Origin: Pseudomonas sp. NC02
GTDB taxonomy: Bacteria; Pseudomonadota; Gammaproteobacteria; Pseudomonadales; Pseudomonadaceae
Reading direction: 5' to 3'
NCBI RefSeq assembly: GCF_002874965.1
Contig: NZ_CP025624.1
Span: 6,324,001 to 6,388,000 of the forward strand
DNA: 64,000 bases
Within the stretch, counting starts at the first letter, position 1; each line of letters starts with the position of its first letter. Below are positions 1 through 9,656 of this stretch, piece by piece. Made by a program: the position numbers and the translations under genes. The notes under the pieces are model-generated. The model did no database searches. It was given only the letters and a program-made list of their open reading frames with translations, and was not told the DNA's origin.

Positions 1-100
1 ACCTGCCTATAAGAGAATCGTGAACTGTTATTGAAGCAGACCTACCGGCAAAACGCCCGTCAAAAACACTAATGGCATAATGCCTTCGCGATAGGCAAAA

Positions 101-781
101 CTAGTCAAGCAGGTCCAGTTGCAAGTACGCGGCGATCGCTTCGGCGCTGGGATGCTTGAGCTTGGGCACCCTTCCCAGGCATGGCGCGGGGAGTCGTTCA
201 GCCAGGGTCGCGAGGTTTTCTTCCAGACGAGAGGTCTTGGGGTCGATGATATTGGCCACCCAGCCCGCCAGCGGCAACCCGTCCCGGGCGATGGCTTCTG
301 CGGTCAACAACGCGTGACTGATACACCCCAGCCGCACACCCACCACCAGGATCACCGGCAGCTTCAGCGCCTGGGCCAGGTCCGACAAATTGTCCTGGTC
401 CGCCAATGGCACACGCCAGCCGCCCGCACCTTCGATCAAGGTGAAGTCCGCCTGCTTGGCGAGAACGTGCTGCATGGGCTTCAACAACGACTGCACCGTC
501 AGCGCCACGCCGGCTTCACGGGCCGCCAGATGCGGCGCGATGGCCGGCTCGAAGGCCACCGGGTTGACCTCGGCATAACTCAACGGCAACGAACACTCGG
601 CCAGCAACGCCAGGGCGTCCGAATTGCGCAGGCCCTTGGGCGTCAGCTGGCACCCAGAGGCTACCGGCTTGCCCGCCGCCGTACTTTTGCCGGCTTGCCG
701 CGCGGCATGCAGCAGGCCGGCAGCGACGGTGGTCTTGCCGACGTCGGTGTCGGTCCCCGTGATGAAGTAAGCGGCATTCAT
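101..781 (-). CDS. bioD: ATP-dependent dethiobiotin synthetase BioD
   Basis: This cytoplasmic enzyme carboxylates 7,8-diaminopelargonate with CO2 and ATP to form dethiobiotin, the penultimate step of biotin synthesis. The 226-residue protein opens with the P-loop GTDTDVGKT (residues 9-17), diagnostic for BioD, and has the usual family length. The frame is open far upstream, but the ATG at 781 is chosen because it overlaps the bioC stop codon as ATGA, a classic coupled junction, and places the P-loop close to the N-terminus. It is the last gene of the bioF-H-C-D run. Downstream, only about 100 bases of unassigned sequence remain in the window. Confidence 0.96.
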   Translation of the reverse strand: MNAAYFITGTDTDVGKTTVAAGLLHAARQAGKSTAAGKPVASGCQLTPKGLRNSDALALLAECSLPLSYAEVNPVAFEPAIAPHLAAREAGVALTVQSLLKPMQHVLAKQADFTLIEGAGGWRVPLADQDNLSDLAQALKLPVILVVGVRLGCISHALLTAEAIARDGLPLAGWVANIIDPKTSRLEENLATLAERLPAPCLGRVPKLKHPSAEAIAAYLQLDLLD

Positions 782-1587
782 AGAGGTTTCTCCAGGACGG
801 CGTACACCACTTGATAAGTTGCCGGCAGGCCCTGGGCCTGGCGGAACTGCTCGTAGGCTTGCACCAGTGCAACAATCCGCGCCCGGCCCGTCAACCCTCC
901 TGGGCGCCCCGGGTTCAGATTGTGCGCACCCAACGCTTTCAGTTCGTGGGTCAGGCTGCGCACGTCGGGGTAATGCAGCACATGGGGGCGCTGCTCCAGG
1001 CTGCGCACCCGCAAACCACTGGCTGCGCACAGTTGCTCATAAGCACTGAACGGCCGGAAGCGGTTCACATGAACCATGCCATCCGCTGCGCGCCAGCTTT
1101 CGCGCAACTCATCCAGCGTACCCACGCAGAGGCTGGCAAACGCCAGCACGCCGCCGGGCTGCAATACGCGCCGCGCTTCGCTGAGCACTGCGGCAAAATC
1201 CGAGCACCACTGCACCGCCAAACTGGAGTAGATCAGCCCGCAACTGGCGTCCTGCAAGGGCAAGCGCTCGGCATCGCCAGCGATGAAATGTTGTGCACCG
1301 CCCAGCGGCCGGGCGTGTTTGAGCATGCCCTCGGCGATATCCAGGGCCAAACCCTGGCTACCCGCAAATGACTGGCCCAGCACACGACTGAAATAACCCG
1401 TGCCGCAGCCCAGGTCCAGCCAGCGTTGTGGAGAAAGACCTTCGGGCAAACGCCGCAACAGCTCGCTGCCCACCGCACGCTGCAACTCGGCAACGCTGTC
1501 GTAACTGGCGGCTGCGCGGGAAAAGGAGGCCGCTACCTGGCGCTTGTCTGGCAAGCCGCCGGGCAACACATGGGACAAATCAGTCAT
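778..1587 (-). CDS. bioC: Malonyl-ACP O-methyltransferase BioC
   Basis: BioC methylates the free carboxyl of malonyl-ACP with S-adenosylmethionine, disguising it as a fatty acid primer so that pimeloyl-ACP can be built. The 269-residue protein has the SAM-binding motif [10 protein letters not shown] (about residues 58-67) and the BioC-typical start region with [13 protein letters not shown]. The ATG at 1587 is preferred over upstream in-frame starts because it overlaps the end of bioH by 8 bases and gives the expected N-terminus; an ATG at 1599 is the alternative. Its stop overlaps the bioD start. Function is clear from motif and operon position. Confidence 0.95.
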   Translation of the reverse strand: MTDLSHVLPGGLPDKRQVAASFSRAAASYDSVAELQRAVGSELLRRLPEGLSPQRWLDLGCGTGYFSRVLGQSFAGSQGLALDIAEGMLKHARPLGGAQHFIAGDAERLPLQDASCGLIYSSLAVQWCSDFAAVLSEARRVLQPGGVLAFASLCVGTLDELRESWRAADGMVHVNRFRPFSAYEQLCAASGLRVRSLEQRPHVLHYPDVRSLTHELKALGAHNLNPGRPGGLTGRARIVALVQAYEQFRQAQGLPATYQVVYAVLEKPL

Positions 1588-2311
1588 CACCGCACTCATG
1601 CAAAAAAGCCTGGATGGCCCCCGCCACACCGTGGGGGTCCTCCAGTAGAAAAGCGTGACCGGCCTGTTCAATCAGGCCGATTTCAACGTCAGGCAACAAG
1701 GCGAACAACTCACTCGCCACTTCAGCCGGAACCAGCCCGTCCAGCCCGGCAAACAGATGCAACTGCGGCCCTTGAAAGTCGACCAACGCCTGACGGGTGT
1801 CCAATCGGCCCAACAGCTCCAGACCACTGAGCAAGGTCTGCGCGGAGGTTTTAGGGGCACCCGCCAGCAATAGCCGAGCAAGTGATCGGGGATCGCTGGA
1901 ACCCCGGGCGCAAAGCAGACTGAAGCGTTTTAACGTCGCAACCGGATCAAGGCGGCAACCGTCAAGAAACGCAATAAAATCCTCTTCGTGCATGCCATGG
2001 TCCCAGCGGGGCCAGGCCACGAAGCTTGCGTTGCTGGCAAAGGTGAGCAAACCGCAACAATGATCACCGCGCCGGGCGGCCAACTCGGCAGCAAGCATGC
2101 CGCCGAGGGACCAACCACCCAGCCAGACGTCTTGGGGCAAGGTCGAATCCAGCTCATCGAGCCACTCTTGAAGGTCGTCCGACTCCACGTCCGGCAACGG
2201 TTCGATCTGCACCCGCAAGTGTTCATCCAGCCCCTGCAACGCCGCCGCCAGCGGTTCCAGCGGCGAAACACCGAGGCCCCAGCCAGGCAGCAATATCAGT
2301 CGATCACGCAT
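1580..2311 (-). CDS. bioH: Pimeloyl-ACP methyl ester esterase BioH
   Basis: BioH removes the methyl group from pimeloyl-ACP methyl ester, ending the disguised fatty-acid cycle of biotin synthesis. The 243-residue alpha/beta hydrolase shows the nucleophile elbow GWSLGG with Ser68, a late Asp in FAGLDGLVP and a C-terminal His in EQAGHAF, which together make a plausible catalytic triad. It overlaps bioF by 8 bases at its start and bioC by 8 bases at its end, so the four genes bioF-H-C-D are translationally linked. Confidence 0.94.
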   Translation of the reverse strand: MRDRLILLPGWGLGVSPLEPLAAALQGLDEHLRVQIEPLPDVESDDLQEWLDELDSTLPQDVWLGGWSLGGMLAAELAARRGDHCCGLLTFASNASFVAWPRWDHGMHEEDFIAFLDGCRLDPVATLKRFSLLCARGSSDPRSLARLLLAGAPKTSAQTLLSGLELLGRLDTRQALVDFQGPQLHLFAGLDGLVPAEVASELFALLPDVEIGLIEQAGHAFLLEDPHGVAGAIQAFLHECGDD

Positions 2312-3482
2312 GGTCGGGCTCCTGGCCTAACAAGCGGAAACACTCTTCCAATGCGCTTAACAATAGCTGCACCTGGGCTTCACTGTGGGCCGCCGTGAGA
2401 GTCACCCGCAGACGGGCACTGCCGGCGGGCACGGTCGGTGGGCGGATCGCGGTGACCATCAGCCCGCGCTCGCGCAGCATCTGCGACAAACGCACCGCGC
2501 GGGCACTGTCGCCAATCATGATCGGCTGGATCGGCGTGAAACTGTCCATCAGCTCGAGGCCAATCTGCTCGGCGCCCTGGCGGAACTGGCGGATCAGCCC
2601 ATTGAGATGCGCACGGCGCCAATGCTCGGTGCGCAGCAATTCCAGGCTTTTCAGCGTGGCGCAGGCCAATGCCGGCGGTTGGCTGGTGGTGTAGATATAC
2701 GGGCGGGCGAACTGGATCAGGCTTTCGATCAGCTCTTCGCTGCCCGCGACAAACGCGCCGGCAGTACCGAAGGCTTTGCCCAGAGTGCCCACCAACACCG
2801 GAACGTCTTCCTGGCTCAAACCGAAATGCTCGACGATCCCACCACCGTTGGCGCCCAAAGGCCCGAAGCCATGGGCGTCATCCACCATCAACCATGCGCC
2901 CCTGGCCCGGGTTTCACGGGCCAGCGCCGGCAAGTCGGCCAGGTCACCGTCCATGCTGAACACGCCGTCGGTCACCACCAGCGTATTGCCGGTGGCTTTC
3001 TCCAGGCGCTTGGCCAGGCTTTCAGCATCGTTGTGCAGGTAACGATTGAAGCGCGCACCCGAGAGCAAACCGGCATCCAGCAACGAGGCGTGGTTAAGGC
3101 GGTCTTCCAGCACCGTATCGCCCTGCCCCACCAGCGCGGTGACGGCGCCAAGGTTGGCCATGTAACCGGTGGTGAACAGCAGCGCCCGCGGGCGACCAGT
3201 GAGGTCGGCCAGGGCCTCTTCCAGTTCATGGTGCGGCGTGCTGTGGCCGATCACCAGATGCGAAGCGCCGCCACCCACGCCCCAGCGAGCCGCGCCCGCG
3301 CGCCAGGCTTCAATCACTTGCGGGTGATTGGCCAGGCCCAGGTAATCGTTGTTGCAGAACGCCAGCAACGGCTGGCCGTCGACCACCACGTCAGGGCCTT
3401 GCGGGCTCTGCAGCAGTGGACGTTGGCGATACAGGTGTTCGGCACGACGAGCCGCAAGACGCGCGGCGAGATCGAAAGACAT
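2304..3482 (-). CDS. bioF: 8-amino-7-oxononanoate synthase BioF
   Basis: This PLP enzyme condenses pimeloyl-ACP with L-alanine to give 8-amino-7-oxononanoate (KAPA). The 392-residue protein carries the cofactor lysine in GTLGKAFG (Lys236) and the aspartate/histidine motif DDAHGFG (about residues 201-207) of the alpha-oxoamine synthase family. The frame extends to 3515, but the ATG at 3482 gives the family-typical N-terminus ([13 protein letters not shown]). It is separated from bioB by about 150 bp containing a REP pair, so read-through or a separate promoter is needed for this part of the pathway. Confidence 0.96.
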   Translation of the reverse strand: MSFDLAARLAARRAEHLYRQRPLLQSPQGPDVVVDGQPLLAFCNNDYLGLANHPQVIEAWRAGAARWGVGGGASHLVIGHSTPHHELEEALADLTGRPRALLFTTGYMANLGAVTALVGQGDTVLEDRLNHASLLDAGLLSGARFNRYLHNDAESLAKRLEKATGNTLVVTDGVFSMDGDLADLPALARETRARGAWLMVDDAHGFGPLGANGGGIVEHFGLSQEDVPVLVGTLGKAFGTAGAFVAGSEELIESLIQFARPYIYTTSQPPALACATLKSLELLRTEHWRRAHLNGLIRQFRQGAEQIGLELMDSFTPIQPIMIGDSARAVRLSQMLRERGLMVTAIRPPTVPAGSARLRVTLTAAHSEAQVQLLLSALEECFRLLGQEPDHA

Positions 3483-3518
3483 GAGACCTCGGTAGATCAG
3501 GTTGAACGCAGTCAAAAA

Positions 3519-3608
3519 TGTGGGAGCGGGCTCGCTCGCGAAAGCAGTGGATCAGTCAGCTTATGTATTGGCTGACACACCGCCTTCGCGAACAAGCCCG
3601 CTCCCACA
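3519..3608. repeat. REP pair, family 1 (inverted)
   Basis: Two inverted copies of a REP sequence (TGTGGGAGCGGGCTYGCTCG type) face each other across about 40 bp between bioF and bioB. The left copy has one change (CTCGCTCG) and the right copy reads TTCGCGAACAAGCCCGCTCC. This is the commonest repeat in the window, with eight paired sites. It lies wholly between genes. Confidence 0.9.
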
Positions 3609-3635
3609 TTTGGATGGCATTCCAAAGTGGACTTA

Positions 3636-4691
3636 TCAAACAGCCGCGTTGTAAAACTGCTCGCTGCTCTTCTGCTCCACCAGCGCCTGCTCGATCGCCG
3701 CCTGGTGCACTTCATCGGCGTGCTCTTCACGAGCTTCCGGCAAGATGCCCAGGCGCGAGAACAGTTGCATGTCCTTGTCCGCCTGCGGGTTGGCAGTGGT
3801 CAGCAGCTTGTCGCCGTAGAAAATCGAGTTGGCGCCAGCAAAGAATGCCAGGGCCTGCATCTGCTCGTTCATCGCCTCACGCCCGGCCGACAGCCGCACA
3901 TGGGACTGCGGCATCAGGATGCGCGCCACCGCCAGCATGCGGATGAAGTCGAACGGGTCGATGTCGTCGGCGTTTTCCAGCGGCGTGCCGGCAACTTTCA
4001 CCAGCATGTTGATCGGCACCGATTCCGGATGCTCCGGCAGGTTGGCCAACTGGATCAGCAGGTTGGCGCGATCGTCCAGGGACTCGCCCATGCCGAGGAT
4101 GCCGCCGGAGCAGATCTTCATCCCCGAATCACGCACGTACGCCAGGGTTTGCAAGCGCTCGCCGTAGGTGCGGGTGGTGATGATCGAACCGTAGAACTCC
4201 GGCGACGTGTCGAGGTTGTGGTTGTAGTAATCGAGGCCGGCCTGGGCCAGGGCTTCGGTCTGGTCCTGGTCGAGACGGCCGAGGGTCATGCAGGTTTCCA
4301 GGCCCATGGCTTTCACGCCTTTGACCATCTCCAGCACGTAGGGCATGTCTTTGGCCGATGGATGTTTCCAGGCGGCGCCCATGCAGAAGCGGGTCGAACC
4401 GATGGCCTTGGCGCGAGCGGCCTCTTCGAGGACCTTCTGCACTTCCATCAGCTTCTCTTTTTCCAGGCCGGTGTTGTAGTGGCCCGACTGCGGACAATAT
4501 TTGCAATCTTCCGGGCAGGCGCCGGTCTTGATCGACAGCAGCGTGGAAACCTGGACGCGGTTGGCGTCGAAATGCGCGCGGTGCACGGTCTGCGCCTGGA
4601 ACAACAGGTCGTTGAAGGGCTGCACGAACAGCGCTTTGACTTCGGCTAAAGACCAATCGTGACGCAGGTTGGCAGTGATGCTGGCGCTCAT
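3636..4691 (-). CDS. bioB: Biotin synthase BioB
   Basis: BioB is the radical SAM enzyme that inserts sulfur into dethiobiotin. The 351-residue protein has the radical SAM cysteine motif CPEDCKYC (Cys59, Cys63, Cys66), which binds the [4Fe-4S] cluster, and the biotin-synthase pattern [11 protein letters not shown] and YYNHNLDTS. The N-terminus [15 protein letters not shown] fits the family. It is the first gene of the bio run on the minus strand and is divergent from comF, with a BirA-type operator about 95-127 bp upstream of its start. Confidence 0.97.
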   Translation of the reverse strand: MSASITANLRHDWSLAEVKALFVQPFNDLLFQAQTVHRAHFDANRVQVSTLLSIKTGACPEDCKYCPQSGHYNTGLEKEKLMEVQKVLEEAARAKAIGSTRFCMGAAWKHPSAKDMPYVLEMVKGVKAMGLETCMTLGRLDQDQTEALAQAGLDYYNHNLDTSPEFYGSIITTRTYGERLQTLAYVRDSGMKICSGGILGMGESLDDRANLLIQLANLPEHPESVPINMLVKVAGTPLENADDIDPFDFIRMLAVARILMPQSHVRLSAGREAMNEQMQALAFFAGANSIFYGDKLLTTANPQADKDMQLFSRLGILPEAREEHADEVHQAAIEQALVEQKSSEQFYNAAV

Positions 4692-4780
4692 GGGCGATTC
4701 CTTGATTATGCTTTGGCAAGCCCTGTGGGAGTAATACCCACAGGTACGACACGGATGCTCGGCATATTTAAGGAAGATTC

Positions 4781-5518
4781 ATGCACTGTCAACTTGATAA
4801 CAAACACGAGGTTTACATCTGGTTAAAAAGCAACCAAACCTGTTTAATCTGCGATGAAGGCAGCGGAACGGCCGATCCTGTCTGCAGTGCCTGCGAAACC
4901 GAGCTGCCCTGGCTGATGGAACATTGCGAGGTGTGCGCACTGCCGTTGCCGGCGACTGGCCTGGTGTGCGGCCAGTGCTTGAAGCAACCTGCGGCGTTCA
5001 GGCAGGTCGTCGCGCCGTGGACCTACAGCTTCCCCGTCGACAGCCTGATCAGCCGTTTCAAGCATCAGGGCCGCTGGCCGCTGGGGCACCTGCTTGCGCA
5101 CCTGTTGGGGCAATTCCTGCAACACCGCTATGAAGATGCCGCGCTGGCTCGCCCCGACTGCCTGCTGCCCGTGCCCCTGGCCCGCAAACGCCTGCGGGAA
5201 CGGGGCTTCAACCAGGCGGCGATGCTCGCCCGCTGGCTGAGTGAGGACCTGAACATCCCCTGGGATGAGCACCTGCTGTCACGGCCGCGTGAAACCGTGG
5301 CGCAGCAAGACCTCGACGCCAGGACCCGCAAGCGCAACCTGCACCAGGCCTTCGCCCTGGCCGACGGCGCGCAAGTCAAAGGCCGGCACTTGGCGCTGAT
5401 CGACGACGTACTGACCACCGGCGCCACCGCCAACAGTCTCGCCCGCCTGTTGATGGATGCCGGCGCCCGACAGGTGGATGTGTATTGCCTGGCCCGTACG
5501 CCCAAGCCCGGCACATGA
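4781..5518 (+). CDS. ComF family phosphoribosyltransferase-like protein
   Basis: ComF proteins are needed for DNA uptake in naturally competent bacteria, and the family occurs widely in non-competent species with unknown substrate. The 245-residue protein has an N-terminal cysteine-rich zinc region (Cys21, 24, 35, 38, then Cys49, 52, 63, 66) and a C-terminal PRPP-binding loop LIDDVLTTGATANS. The ATG at 4781 follows AAGGA with 6-base spacing. It is divergent from bioB, and the BirA-type operator overlaps its first codons, so biotin status could affect it. In P. aeruginosa a ComF gene also lies next to the bio genes (recalled synteny). Confidence 0.88.
   Translation: MHCQLDNKHEVYIWLKSNQTCLICDEGSGTADPVCSACETELPWLMEHCEVCALPLPATGLVCGQCLKQPAAFRQVVAPWTYSFPVDSLISRFKHQGRWPLGHLLAHLLGQFLQHRYEDAALARPDCLLPVPLARKRLRERGFNQAAMLARWLSEDLNIPWDEHLLSRPRETVAQQDLDARTRKRNLHQAFALADGAQVKGRHLALIDDVLTTGATANSLARLLMDAGARQVDVYCLARTPKPGT
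4786..4818. promoter_or_regulatory. Probable BirA operator for bioB
   Basis: Read on the minus strand, the site is ATGTAAACC, a 15-base spacer, then AGTTGACAG. This matches the gammaproteobacterial BirA operator (TTGTAAACC, 14-16 bases, GGTTTACAA) in both half-sites and in spacing. It lies upstream of bioB, where biotinyl-5'-AMP-bound BirA would repress biotin synthesis. Oddly it begins 5 bases inside the divergent comF reading frame. The match is read directly; binding is inferred. Confidence 0.72.
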
Positions 5519-5575
5519 CTTGACTCGCGGGCGCCCTGCCCGCAACGTCAGCCCATTCCATCGAAGCGTGTAACC

Positions 5576-6340
5576 ATGTCCCTGCCAACCCTCTTGAGCC
5601 AACACATCGTCCGTCGCCCACAGCGCATTGCACTGCTGCAACATATTGCCGAACAAGGCTCCATCACCCGCGCCGCAAAGAGTGCGGGGCTGAGCTACAA
5701 GGCGGCCTGGGACGCCATCGACGAACTGAACAACCTGGCGCAAAAGCCCCTGGTGGAACGCAGCGTCGGCGGCAAGGGCGGTGGCGGCGCCAGGTTGACG
5801 GCCGAGGGTGAGCGGGTATTACGCCTTTACCAACGCCTGCAGGTGCTGCAAGCCCAGGTGCTGGATTGCGCCGAAGACGCCAGCGACTTCAACCTGCTGG
5901 GCCGCCTGATGCTGCGCACCAGCGCACGTAACCAGTTGCACGGCCGGGTGATCGCCATCGACAGCCACGGCCGCAATGACCTGATTCGCCTGGAGCTGGC
6001 AGCCGGGCTGCGCCTGGATGCGCAGATCACCCACGACAGCACCTTGCGCCTGGAGCTGGAGATCGCCACCGAAGTCGTCGCCCTGATCAAGGCCGGCTGG
6101 CTTGAAGTACTGGCCGTCACGCAGGCAGCAACACCTGGACACAATTGCCTGGAAGGAAAAATCGAGGCCATTCTCGATGCCGAAGACGGCCCCAGCGAGG
6201 TGCGGATCACCTTGCCCAACGGCCAGGTTCTCTGCGCCCTGGCCCGGCCCGAGGCGCTTGCACAGATTAATGCCACCGAAGGCCTGCAAGTGAAGGTGCA
6301 GTTCTCCCCCAGCAACGTGCTGCTGGGCACTCCGGTGTAG
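5576..6340 (+). CDS. modE: Molybdenum-dependent transcriptional regulator ModE
   Basis: ModE senses molybdate and controls molybdate uptake and molybdoenzyme genes. The 254-residue protein has a LysR-like winged helix at the N-terminus (GSITRAAKSAGLSYKAAWDA, about residues 28-47), the GGKGGGGARLT wing typical of ModE, and two C-terminal molybdate-binding (Mop/TOBE) repeats at about residues 125-185 and 195-254. No molybdate transport genes are adjacent, so it probably acts on distant targets. It follows comF by 57 bp on the same strand. Confidence 0.93.
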   Translation: MSLPTLLSQHIVRRPQRIALLQHIAEQGSITRAAKSAGLSYKAAWDAIDELNNLAQKPLVERSVGGKGGGGARLTAEGERVLRLYQRLQVLQAQVLDCAEDASDFNLLGRLMLRTSARNQLHGRVIAIDSHGRNDLIRLELAAGLRLDAQITHDSTLRLELEIATEVVALIKAGWLEVLAVTQAATPGHNCLEGKIEAILDAEDGPSEVRITLPNGQVLCALARPEALAQINATEGLQVKVQFSPSNVLLGTPV

Positions 6341-6411
6341 CGCTTCAAACTGCAACAATTTCGTCACGACTGCTCCCTAAGGTGGCTGCAAAAACCCGCA
6401 GGGAGCCTGAA

Positions 6412-8310
6412 ATGAGCCTATTAGAAGAAAACCAAGCCACCGACCTGGAACAGATGGTCGGCCTCACCCGCCGGCGTTTTATCGGCGCCGGCGCCCTGTG
6501 CGGTGCCGCGATGTTCCTCGGCGGCAACCTGCTGACCCGCAGCGCCCTGGCGGTCAACGCCGCGTCGAACAGCCCGTTGCTGGGGTTCGCCAGCATCGCC
6601 TCGGCCACCAGCGACACCATCACCCTGCCGCCCGGCTACAGCGCTTCGGTACTGATCAGTTGGGGCCAGCCACTGCACAAGAACGCACCGGCCTTCGACC
6701 CCAGCGGCAACGGCACCGCCAAGGCCCAGGAACAGCAGTTCGGCGACAACAACGACGGCATGAGCCTGTTCGCCTTCCCCGGTGACGACAACCGCGCGCT
6801 GATGGCGATCAACAACGAATACACCAACTACCGCTACCTCTACGCCCACGGCGGCGCGCCGCAATCGGCCGAAGACGTGCGCAAGGCGTTGGCCAGCGAA
6901 GGGGTGTCGGTGATCGAAGTGCGGCGCAAGGGCGACACCTGGCAGTTCGTCCAGGACTCGCGCTACAACCGGCGCATCCACGGCAACTCGCCCATCCGCT
7001 TCGGCGGCCCCGCGGCGGGCCATGCCTGGCTGAAAACCAGCGCCGACAAAACCGGCAAAAAAGTCCTCGGCACCTTCCAGAACTGCGCCAACGGCAAGAC
7101 CCCGTGGGGCACGTATCTCACCTGCGAAGAGAACTTCACCGACTGCTTCGGCAGCAGCAACCCGCAACAGACCTTCGACGCCGGGCAGAAACGCTATGGC
7201 GTGGTCGCCGCCAGCAAAGACATCAACTGGCACCCCCACGACCCGCGCTTCGACATGGCCAAGAATCCCAACGAACTCAACCGCCATGGCTGGGTGGTGG
7301 AAATCGACCCGTTCGACCCGCAATCCACACCGGTCAAGCGCACCGCCCTCGGCCGCTTCAAGCATGAAAATGCTGCGCTGGCGGAAACCCGCGACGGCCG
7401 CGCCGTGGTGTACATGGGCGACGACGAGCGCGGCGAGTTCATCTACAAGTTCATCAGCCGCGACAAGATCAATCACAAGAATCCCAAGGCCAACAAGGAC
7501 CTGCTGGACCACGGCACCTTGTATGTGGCGATTTTCGACGCGGGCGACGGCAATGCCGACCATCCCAAGGGCCAGGGCCAATGGGTCGAACTGACCTACG
7601 GCAAGAACGGCATCGACGCCAACAGCGGTTTTGCCAGCCAGGCCGAAGTGCTGATCCACGCGCGCCTGGCCGCCAGCGCGGTGAAAGCCACCCGCATGGA
7701 CCGCCCGGAATGGATCGTGGTCAGCCCCACCGACGGCCAGGTGTATTGCACCCTGACCAACAACGCCAAGCGCGGCGAAGACGGCCAGCCGGTGGGTGGC
7801 CCGAACCCGCGGGAGAAAAACGTCTACGGGCAGATCCTGCGCTGGAAGGCCAACGCCAACGACCATGGCGCGCCGGACTTCAGCTGGGATTTGTTCGTGG
7901 TGGCCGGCAACCCGACCGTGCATGCCGGGACGCCAAAGGGCGGCTCGTCCAACATCAACCCGCAGAACATGTTCAACAGTCCGGACGGCCTGGGCTTCGA
8001 CAAGGCCGGGCGGTTGTGGATCCTCACCGATGGCGACTACAGCAACGGCGGCGACTTTGCCGGGATGGGTAATAACCAGATGCTGTGTGCCGACCCGTCG
8101 ACCGGTGAAATTCGGCGATTCATGGTGGGGCCGGTGGCCTGTGAAGTGACCGGGATCAGCTTTTCGCCGGACCAGAAAACCCTGTTTGTGGGGATTCAGC
8201 ATCCGGGGGAAACCGGTGGGTCGACCTGGCCGGAGCATCTGCCGAATGGCAAGCCACGGTCCTCGGTGATGGCGATTCGTCGGGATGATGGCGGGATCGT
8301 CGGCGCCTGA
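6412..8310 (+). CDS. PhoX family alkaline phosphatase (Tat-exported)
   Basis: This is a PhoX/DUF839-type protein. PhoX enzymes are Ca/Fe-dependent periplasmic phosphatases that release phosphate from phosphoesters. The 632-residue protein starts with a twin-arginine signal (TRRRFIGAG) and a hydrophobic stretch, and carries family motifs such as NNEYTNYRYLY, GTYLTCEENFTD and NPRE-K-VYG. A GTG at 6382 would extend it by 10 residues, but the ATG at 6412 has a GGAG 6 bases upstream. The product would be folded in the cytoplasm and exported by Tat. Whether phosphate starvation controls it cannot be seen; no clear Pho box was found. Confidence 0.9.
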   Translation: MSLLEENQATDLEQMVGLTRRRFIGAGALCGAAMFLGGNLLTRSALAVNAASNSPLLGFASIASATSDTITLPPGYSASVLISWGQPLHKNAPAFDPSGNGTAKAQEQQFGDNNDGMSLFAFPGDDNRALMAINNEYTNYRYLYAHGGAPQSAEDVRKALASEGVSVIEVRRKGDTWQFVQDSRYNRRIHGNSPIRFGGPAAGHAWLKTSADKTGKKVLGTFQNCANGKTPWGTYLTCEENFTDCFGSSNPQQTFDAGQKRYGVVAASKDINWHPHDPRFDMAKNPNELNRHGWVVEIDPFDPQSTPVKRTALGRFKHENAALAETRDGRAVVYMGDDERGEFIYKFISRDKINHKNPKANKDLLDHGTLYVAIFDAGDGNADHPKGQGQWVELTYGKNGIDANSGFASQAEVLIHARLAASAVKATRMDRPEWIVVSPTDGQVYCTLTNNAKRGEDGQPVGGPNPREKNVYGQILRWKANANDHGAPDFSWDLFVVAGNPTVHAGTPKGGSSNINPQNMFNSPDGLGFDKAGRLWILTDGDYSNGGDFAGMGNNQMLCADPSTGEIRRFMVGPVACEVTGISFSPDQKTLFVGIQHPGETGGSTWPEHLPNGKPRSSVMAIRRDDGGIVGA

Positions 8311-8314
8311 TAAG

Positions 8315-8422
8315 GCCTCTTCGCGAGCAAGCCCGCTCCCACATTTGACCGCATTCCAAAGCCAGGACTCGGTTTAATGTGGGAGCGGCGGTGCGACGAT
8401 TCGACTTGCTCGCGAAGGCGTC
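8315..8422. repeat. REP pair, family 1, right arm split by ~16 bp
   Basis: The left arm (CTTCGCGAGCAAGCCCGCTC) is intact. The right arm begins TGTGGGAGCGG, is interrupted by about 16 bases (CGGTGCGACGATTCGA), then resumes CTTGCTCGCGAAGGC. The pair sits between phoX and srkA. Confidence 0.8.
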
Positions 8423-8503
8423 AGAACAGTCACCACCTATCCAACCCTGGGTGCGTTACCATACCCGGCCGGACGCGGCGCCCTGCTGCGCGCAGGAGTT
8501 CGC

Positions 8504-9478
8504 ATGGCACACCCGTTTGAAACACTGACCCCTGACCTGGTGCTCGACGCAGTCGAAAGCATCGGTTTCCTCAGCGACGCCCGCATCCTCGCGCTCAACA
8601 GCTACGAAAACCGTGTCTACCAGGTCGGCATCGAAGACTCCGAGCCCTTGATCGCCAAGTTCTATCGGCCGCAACGCTGGACCAACGAAGCGATCCTCGA
8701 AGAACACAGTTTCACCTTCGAACTGGCCGAGTGCGAAGTGCCGGTGGTGGCGCCGATGATTCACAACGGTGAAAGCCTGTTCGAGCACGCGGGTTTCCGC
8801 TTCACCCTGTTCCCGCGCCGTGGCGGACGCGCACCGGAGCCGGGCAACCTCGACCAGTTGTATCGCCTCGGCCAATTGCTCGGCCGCCTGCATGCGGTCG
8901 GTTCCACCCGCCCCTTCGAACACCGCGAAGCCCTGGGCGTGAAGAATTTCGGTCACGATTCCCTGAACACCCTGCTGGAAGGCAACTTCATTCCTCGCAG
9001 CCTGCTGCCAGCCTACGAGTCCGTGGCCCGCGACCTGCTCAAGCGTGTGGAAGAGGTCTACAAGGCCACGCCCCACAAGAACATCCGCATGCACGGCGAT
9101 TGCCACCCCGGCAACATGATGTGCCGCGACGAGATGTTCCATATCGTCGACCTCGATGACTGCCGCATGGGCCCCGCCGTTCAGGACCTGTGGATGATGC
9201 TCGCCGGTGATCGTCAGGAATGCCTGGGGCAACTGTCGGAAGTGATGGACGGCTACCAGGAATTCCACGACTTCGACCCGCGCGAACTGGCCCTGATCGA
9301 ACCCCTGCGTGCCCTGCGCCTGATGCACTACAGCGCCTGGCTTGCACGGCGCTGGGACGACCCGGCGTTCCCCCACAGCTTTCCCTGGTTTGGCAGCGAA
9401 CGTTACTGGGGCGACCAGGTGCTGGCGTTGCGCGAGCAGTTGTCGGCGCTCAATGAAGAACCCTTGAAACTGTTCTAA
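8504..9478 (+). CDS. srkA: Stress response serine/threonine kinase SrkA (YihE)
   Basis: SrkA is an aminoglycoside-phosphotransferase-fold protein kinase that protects cells from stress-linked death in E. coli. The 324-residue protein has the catalytic motif HGDCHPGN (His197, Asp199, Asn204) and the metal-binding VDLDD (Asp216-Asp219), and starts with the family-typical FETLTPDLVLDAVES. The ATG follows AGGAG with good spacing. It stands alone between two REP pairs. Its targets are unknown here. Confidence 0.9.
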   Translation: MAHPFETLTPDLVLDAVESIGFLSDARILALNSYENRVYQVGIEDSEPLIAKFYRPQRWTNEAILEEHSFTFELAECEVPVVAPMIHNGESLFEHAGFRFTLFPRRGGRAPEPGNLDQLYRLGQLLGRLHAVGSTRPFEHREALGVKNFGHDSLNTLLEGNFIPRSLLPAYESVARDLLKRVEEVYKATPHKNIRMHGDCHPGNMMCRDEMFHIVDLDDCRMGPAVQDLWMMLAGDRQECLGQLSEVMDGYQEFHDFDPRELALIEPLRALRLMHYSAWLARRWDDPAFPHSFPWFGSERYWGDQVLALREQLSALNEEPLKLF

Positions 9479-9494
9479 CGCACACCACAATCCC

Positions 9495-9583
9495 CTGTAG
9501 GAGCTGGCTTGCCGGCGATGCAAGCGCCTCGGTGTATCAGTGGAACCGAGGTGAAGCCATCGCCGGCAAGCCAGCGCCTACAG
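9495..9583. repeat. REP pair, family 2
   Basis: Inverted arms CTGTAGGAGCTGGCTTGCCG and CGGCAAGCCAGCGCCTACAG flank about 45 bases between srkA and rarD. This core (GCTGGCTTGCCGGCGATG) differs from family 1. A relative lies at 19589-19656. Confidence 0.85.
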
Positions 9584-9656
9584 AAAAGCACATCCCACTG
9601 ACTGACAAATATCCTTACAATCGCGGCTTTGTTAGCTGCCTAAGCAAGGATTCTGC

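Noticed and set aside
1..100. A terminator after bioD in the first 100 bases
   Set aside because: Only a 4-5 bp stem (GCCT/AGGC) with the T-run on the wrong side; too weak to call.
101..1030. BioD start upstream of 781
   Set aside because: The extension overlaps bioC in another frame and lies before the P-loop N-terminus; the ATGA junction at 781 is preferred.
6421..8238. A 605-codon frame on the minus strand opposite phoX
   Set aside because: Shadow of the PhoX gene, with low-complexity Val/Ala/His-rich translation and no ribosome-binding site.
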